Assembly (NCBI GenBank): GCA_938075415.1
Contig: CALJHC010000045.1
Coordinates: forward strand, 1-35,389
DNA length: 35,389 nt
From: an uncultured Rubripirellula sp.
Lineage (GTDB): Bacteria > Planctomycetota > Planctomycetia > Pirellulales > Pirellulaceae
Direction: 5' to 3'
Shown: positions 33,047 to 35,389 of the stretch, piece after piece
Position numbering within the stretch: the first letter of the stretch is position 1
Layout of the letters: each line of letters opens with the position of its first letter
Program-made: the position numbers and the translations under genes
The notes under the pieces: model-generated
Seen by the model: the letters and a program-made list of their open reading frames with translations, nothing else
What the model was told of the DNA's origin: nothing
Databases searched by the model: none

Positions 33047-34081
33047 ATGACCGAGGTTACGAAAATGATCCGTCCAAAAGTCACCTTTCGCAAAGCAGTT
33101 TCTTTGATTGACTCTTCTCCACTCAAACCATTCCATGGGACAATAGAACGATCAGCGAGATTGATCACGCAATTGCTTTGTTTGCTGATCCTATGGGAAA
33201 CATCGGCGATTGAATTGCAGAGCATTGCCAGTGGCGACGAAACCACAACGCAGCAAAACGCAACCCAACCCTCGCAAGCCTCTTTGTTATCCAAACCACA
33301 ATTCATCCACAATGGCGTGACCGCCCATCGCGGAAACTCGGGTGAGTTCCCTGAAAATACTCTGCCAGCTTTCGAGAGTGGAATTGCAGTGGGAGCGGAC
33401 TGGATTGAACTGGATCTGTTCAAGACCGCCGATGGCAAATTAGTGGTCATTCATGACACCTCAACCAAACGCACTGGACTAATCGACCTGCCCATCACCG
33501 GCACCTCTTTGCTGAAACTACAGACTGTGGATGTGGCTAGTGAATTTCGCCAAAGGCGTGCACTCTCCCTGAAAGCATGTCCACCAGCCCAAGTGCCGCT
33601 GCTGGAAGACGTTCTAGGGATGGTCATCCAACAAAATCGAACGCGTGTTTCCATTCAGCCAAAAATGGATTGCGTGGGGGAAGCAATCGAACTGATCAGC
33701 GAAATGAATGCAATTGCCTGGGTTGGATTTAATGATGGAAACTTAATGCTAATGAAAAAAGTCAAACAACTCTCACCTTCGATACCCGTCTTCTGGGACC
33801 GCGGTGCAAGCACAAAAATAGCCGAGGATGTAAAACAGGCTACCTCACACGGATTCGACGCTCTTGTCTTCAATGCTTCCGGCATAACGAAGCAAAAGAT
33901 TGAACTAGCCAAAGCGGCAAACCTGCAGGTAGGCGCATGGACCGTCAATGATCCAAAAGAAATGAAACAATTGCTGGACATGGGCGTTGAGCGAATCTAC
34001 ACCGACTTCCCCAGCCGTTTACTGGAGATTTTAAAACAAGACGATCACTCGCCATTGAGCAAATCAACCGATGGATCATGA
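33047..34081 (+). CDS. Glycerophosphodiester phosphodiesterase family protein
   Basis: A 344-residue protein that should hydrolyse glycerophosphodiesters to glycerol-3-phosphate and an alcohol. The start has AAGGTGA four bases upstream. A hydrophobic stretch at about 38-57 after a 37-residue basic leader suggests an atypical signal or membrane anchor. The TIM-barrel domain begins VTAHRGNSGEFPENT (His 94, Arg 95, Glu 103), then DWIELDLFKTADGKLVVIHD (Glu 121, Asp 123, His 136). Where many members have an acidic residue in the IEIK-type strand, this one reads VSIQPK. The C-terminal VGAWTVNDPKEMKQLLDMGV and TDFPSRLL are typical. It may use phospholipid head groups released by other secreted enzymes. 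Confidence 0.88.
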   Translation: MTEVTKMIRPKVTFRKAVSLIDSSPLKPFHGTIERSARLITQLLCLLILWETSAIELQSIASGDETTTQQNATQPSQASLLSKPQFIHNGVTAHRGNSGEFPENTLPAFESGIAVGADWIELDLFKTADGKLVVIHDTSTKRTGLIDLPITGTSLLKLQTVDVASEFRQRRALSLKACPPAQVPLLEDVLGMVIQQNRTRVSIQPKMDCVGEAIELISEMNAIAWVGFNDGNLMLMKKVKQLSPSIPVFWDRGASTKIAEDVKQATSHGFDALVFNASGITKQKIELAKAANLQVGAWTVNDPKEMKQLLDMGVERIYTDFPSRLLEILKQDDHSPLSKSTDGS

Positions 34082-34285
34082 CGAGAACCATGACAAAGCC
34101 TGATATCCAAATTCTGAAAAACAAAGACATGTTGAGGCGGTATCAAGGATGACAGAAGTCCAAAACCGTTGAGCAGACAAATCTTTCCGACTATCAATCC
34201 AGAATAAATTCAATTGAACGCCACCGGACATAGCATGCCACGCAGAAGTCTCTCTCAAAGCTGCAACCCTCCGAACTCCCATGTC

Positions 34286-35128
34286 ATGCATCGCCGACAA
34301 TACCTTCAAACCATGGCAACCGCGGGTGTGGCAAACGCCATCACCCTCGCCGCTGCGTCCGGACAATCGGGGCAGGGTGAACGTATCAAAAGAGCCGTAA
34401 AGTTCCACATGGTGAAAGAGGATCTTTCGATCCTTGACAAATTCAAATTACTGAGTGATCTGGGTTTCGACGGAACGGAGATCCATGTCACGGCAAAAGT
34501 AGATCGCCGTGAAGTCAACGAAGCAATTGAAAAAACAGGTGTGGTGGTTCACGGCTTTCTCAACAGTGACAAACCTGACTTGGTCCATGCAATTGACTCA
34601 GCCAAGTACTACGGTGCCACCAGCGTTCTGGTGGTGGCTGGTCGCGTCAATGCCGCCAATCCCTACGACCAAGTTTATCAACAGCAACAGGATCGCCTTC
34701 GCGCCGCCGTGCCGCATGCGGAAAAACAAAACATCAATCTCTTGATCGAAAATGTCTGGAATGGTTTTTTGTTGAGCCCGCTCGAAATGAAGCGTTTCAT
34801 TGACGAGCTGGAAAGCCCGGCGATTGGTGCGTATTTTGATGTGGGCAACGTGGTTCGTACCGGGTGGCCTGACCAGTGGATCCGAATTCTCGGAGATCGG
34901 ATTAAAAAACTCGACATCAAAGAATACAGCAGAAAGAAGCAAATGCAGGAAGGTCTCAGGAAGGGATTCGACGTGGAAATAGGTGACGGCGACTGCGACT
35001 GGCCAGCGGTGCGCCGAGCACTTCGAGACATCGGCTATGAATCCGGATGGGCAACGGCAGAGGTACCTGGTGGTGACCGCGAGAGATTGGCGGACATTGC
35101 CAAGCGGATGGAAAAAGTGCTCTCCTGA
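34286..35128 (+). CDS. Sugar isomerase/epimerase-like TIM-barrel protein, probably exported
   Basis: A 280-residue xylose-isomerase-like TIM barrel (AP-endonuclease 2 superfamily). Metal-site candidates are Glu about 155 (LLIENVWNG), Asp about 185 (AYFDVGNVV) and Glu about 259 (TAEVPGGD), with KKLDIKEYS between. I prefer the ATG at 34286: it gives MHRRQYLQTMATAGVANAITL, a leader with twin arginines close to a Tat signal, common for this family in planctomycetes. An ATG at 34214 would add 24 unrelated residues. Neither has a ribosome binding site. The substrate is unknown. It follows the phosphodiesterase gene on the same strand with a gap of about 200 bases. Confidence 0.85.
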   Translation: MHRRQYLQTMATAGVANAITLAAASGQSGQGERIKRAVKFHMVKEDLSILDKFKLLSDLGFDGTEIHVTAKVDRREVNEAIEKTGVVVHGFLNSDKPDLVHAIDSAKYYGATSVLVVAGRVNAANPYDQVYQQQQDRLRAAVPHAEKQNINLLIENVWNGFLLSPLEMKRFIDELESPAIGAYFDVGNVVRTGWPDQWIRILGDRIKKLDIKEYSRKKQMQEGLRKGFDVEIGDGDCDWPAVRRALRDIGYESGWATAEVPGGDRERLADIAKRMEKVLS

Positions 35129-35196
35129 AATCACGACGCTCCCGCAGCACGACTGTGCGGCCTGCCTAGCGCGTGAGACTTGCTGGTCGTGTGATT
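35129..35196. other. Nested inverted repeats directly after the TIM-barrel gene
   Basis: AATCACGAC (35129-35137) pairs with GTCGTGTGATT (35186-35196) except for a two-base bulge. Inside it CCGCA/TGCGG (35142-35146, 35156-35160) or GCAC/GTGC can form. It begins at the base after the stop and could act as a terminator or be part of a structured element. There is no T-run. Confidence 0.4.
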
Positions 35197-35278
35197 CCGT
35201 CCGCTGGTTATCCATGACTCTTCTGTGAAGTGTAAGAAGGGCCCGCACCAACCATCCATGATTGATGCAGGCCGGAAG

Positions 35279-35371
35279 CCCGTCGCGGGTCTTACGCTGG
35301 CATCCAGCCGCGATTGCGGCACGCTGCAGTTGAGAGATTCAACTCAATCCGTCTCAGCCACCATGCGACGG
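35279..35371. other. Row of consecutive short hairpins at the right edge
   Basis: Five perfect stems follow each other: CCCG-TCG-CGGG (35279-35289), GCTGG-CAT-CCAGC (35296-35308), GCCGC-GATT-GCGGC (35307-35320), AGTTGA-GAGAT-TCAACT (35328-35344) and CCGTC/GACGG (35349-35353, 35367-35371). The second and third share two bases. Such density suggests a structured RNA or mobile-element end, cut by the window edge. Confidence 0.45.
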
Positions 35372-35389
35372 TCTTCTCCGGCACAAGCG

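Noticed and set aside
35131..35322. 63-codon minus-strand frame at the right edge
   Set aside because: It overlaps the hairpin-rich stretch, has no ribosome binding site and no family; not called as a gene.

Overview
The window looks like a piece of a planctomycete chromosome, most likely from the Pirellulaceae (Rhodopirellula-like). The support is the combination of gene families: a sulfatase with a CGPSR active site, a PQQ-type propeller beginning DWPQWQGPNRD, a giant DUF11 protein with an N-terminal LEGLESRRLLA motif, a fused EF-hand/redoxin/cytochrome c/copper-monooxygenase-like protein, a DUF3472 protein and a TIM-barrel sugar isomerase-like protein. Genes are widely spaced, often lack a Shine-Dalgarno sequence, and several starts are GTG or uncertain. 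I see no tRNA, rRNA, CRISPR array, transposase or phage gene.

Layout. 1-244: two adjacent heptamer arrays. 680-4713: a secreted PQQ-type propeller converges on a secreted GH33-type sialidase. 5711-8630: a DUF429-like RNase H-fold protein, a secreted His/Asp/Glu-rich repeat protein, and a low-molecular-weight phosphatase/arsenate-reductase-like protein. 9353-13066 (minus strand): a membrane-anchored M48 metallopeptidase followed by three different AIM24-family proteins, the clearest operon-like unit. 13867-15688: a DUF2293 protein and an orphan CxCxxC protein. 16151-23458 (minus strand): a 2,435-residue surface protein with sixteen DUF11 repeats. 24751-26901: the redoxin/cytochrome/copper fusion. 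27347-28974: aguB-like amidase and bioD, divergent, both probably starting at GTG. 29408-35128: DUF3472 protein, sulfatase, glycerophosphodiester phosphodiesterase and TIM-barrel protein. 35129-35389: no confident gene but many inverted repeats.

Function. The sialidase, sulfatase, DUF3472 protein, phosphodiesterase and TIM-barrel protein fit scavenging of sulfated or sialylated glycans and lipid head groups, a typical planctomycete lifestyle. The M48-AIM24 unit is probably concerned with membrane or envelope quality control, but its exact job is unknown.

The most striking non-genic signal is that many intergenic gaps carry their own private tandem repeat (units of 4 to 25 bases, 2 to 18 copies), each unrelated in sequence to the others. 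Similar arrays also occur inside two genes, where the unit (12 or 24 bases) is a multiple of three. This suggests a general repeat-generating process rather than a mobile element family. No experimental or database check was possible; product names rest on motifs read from the translated sequence.
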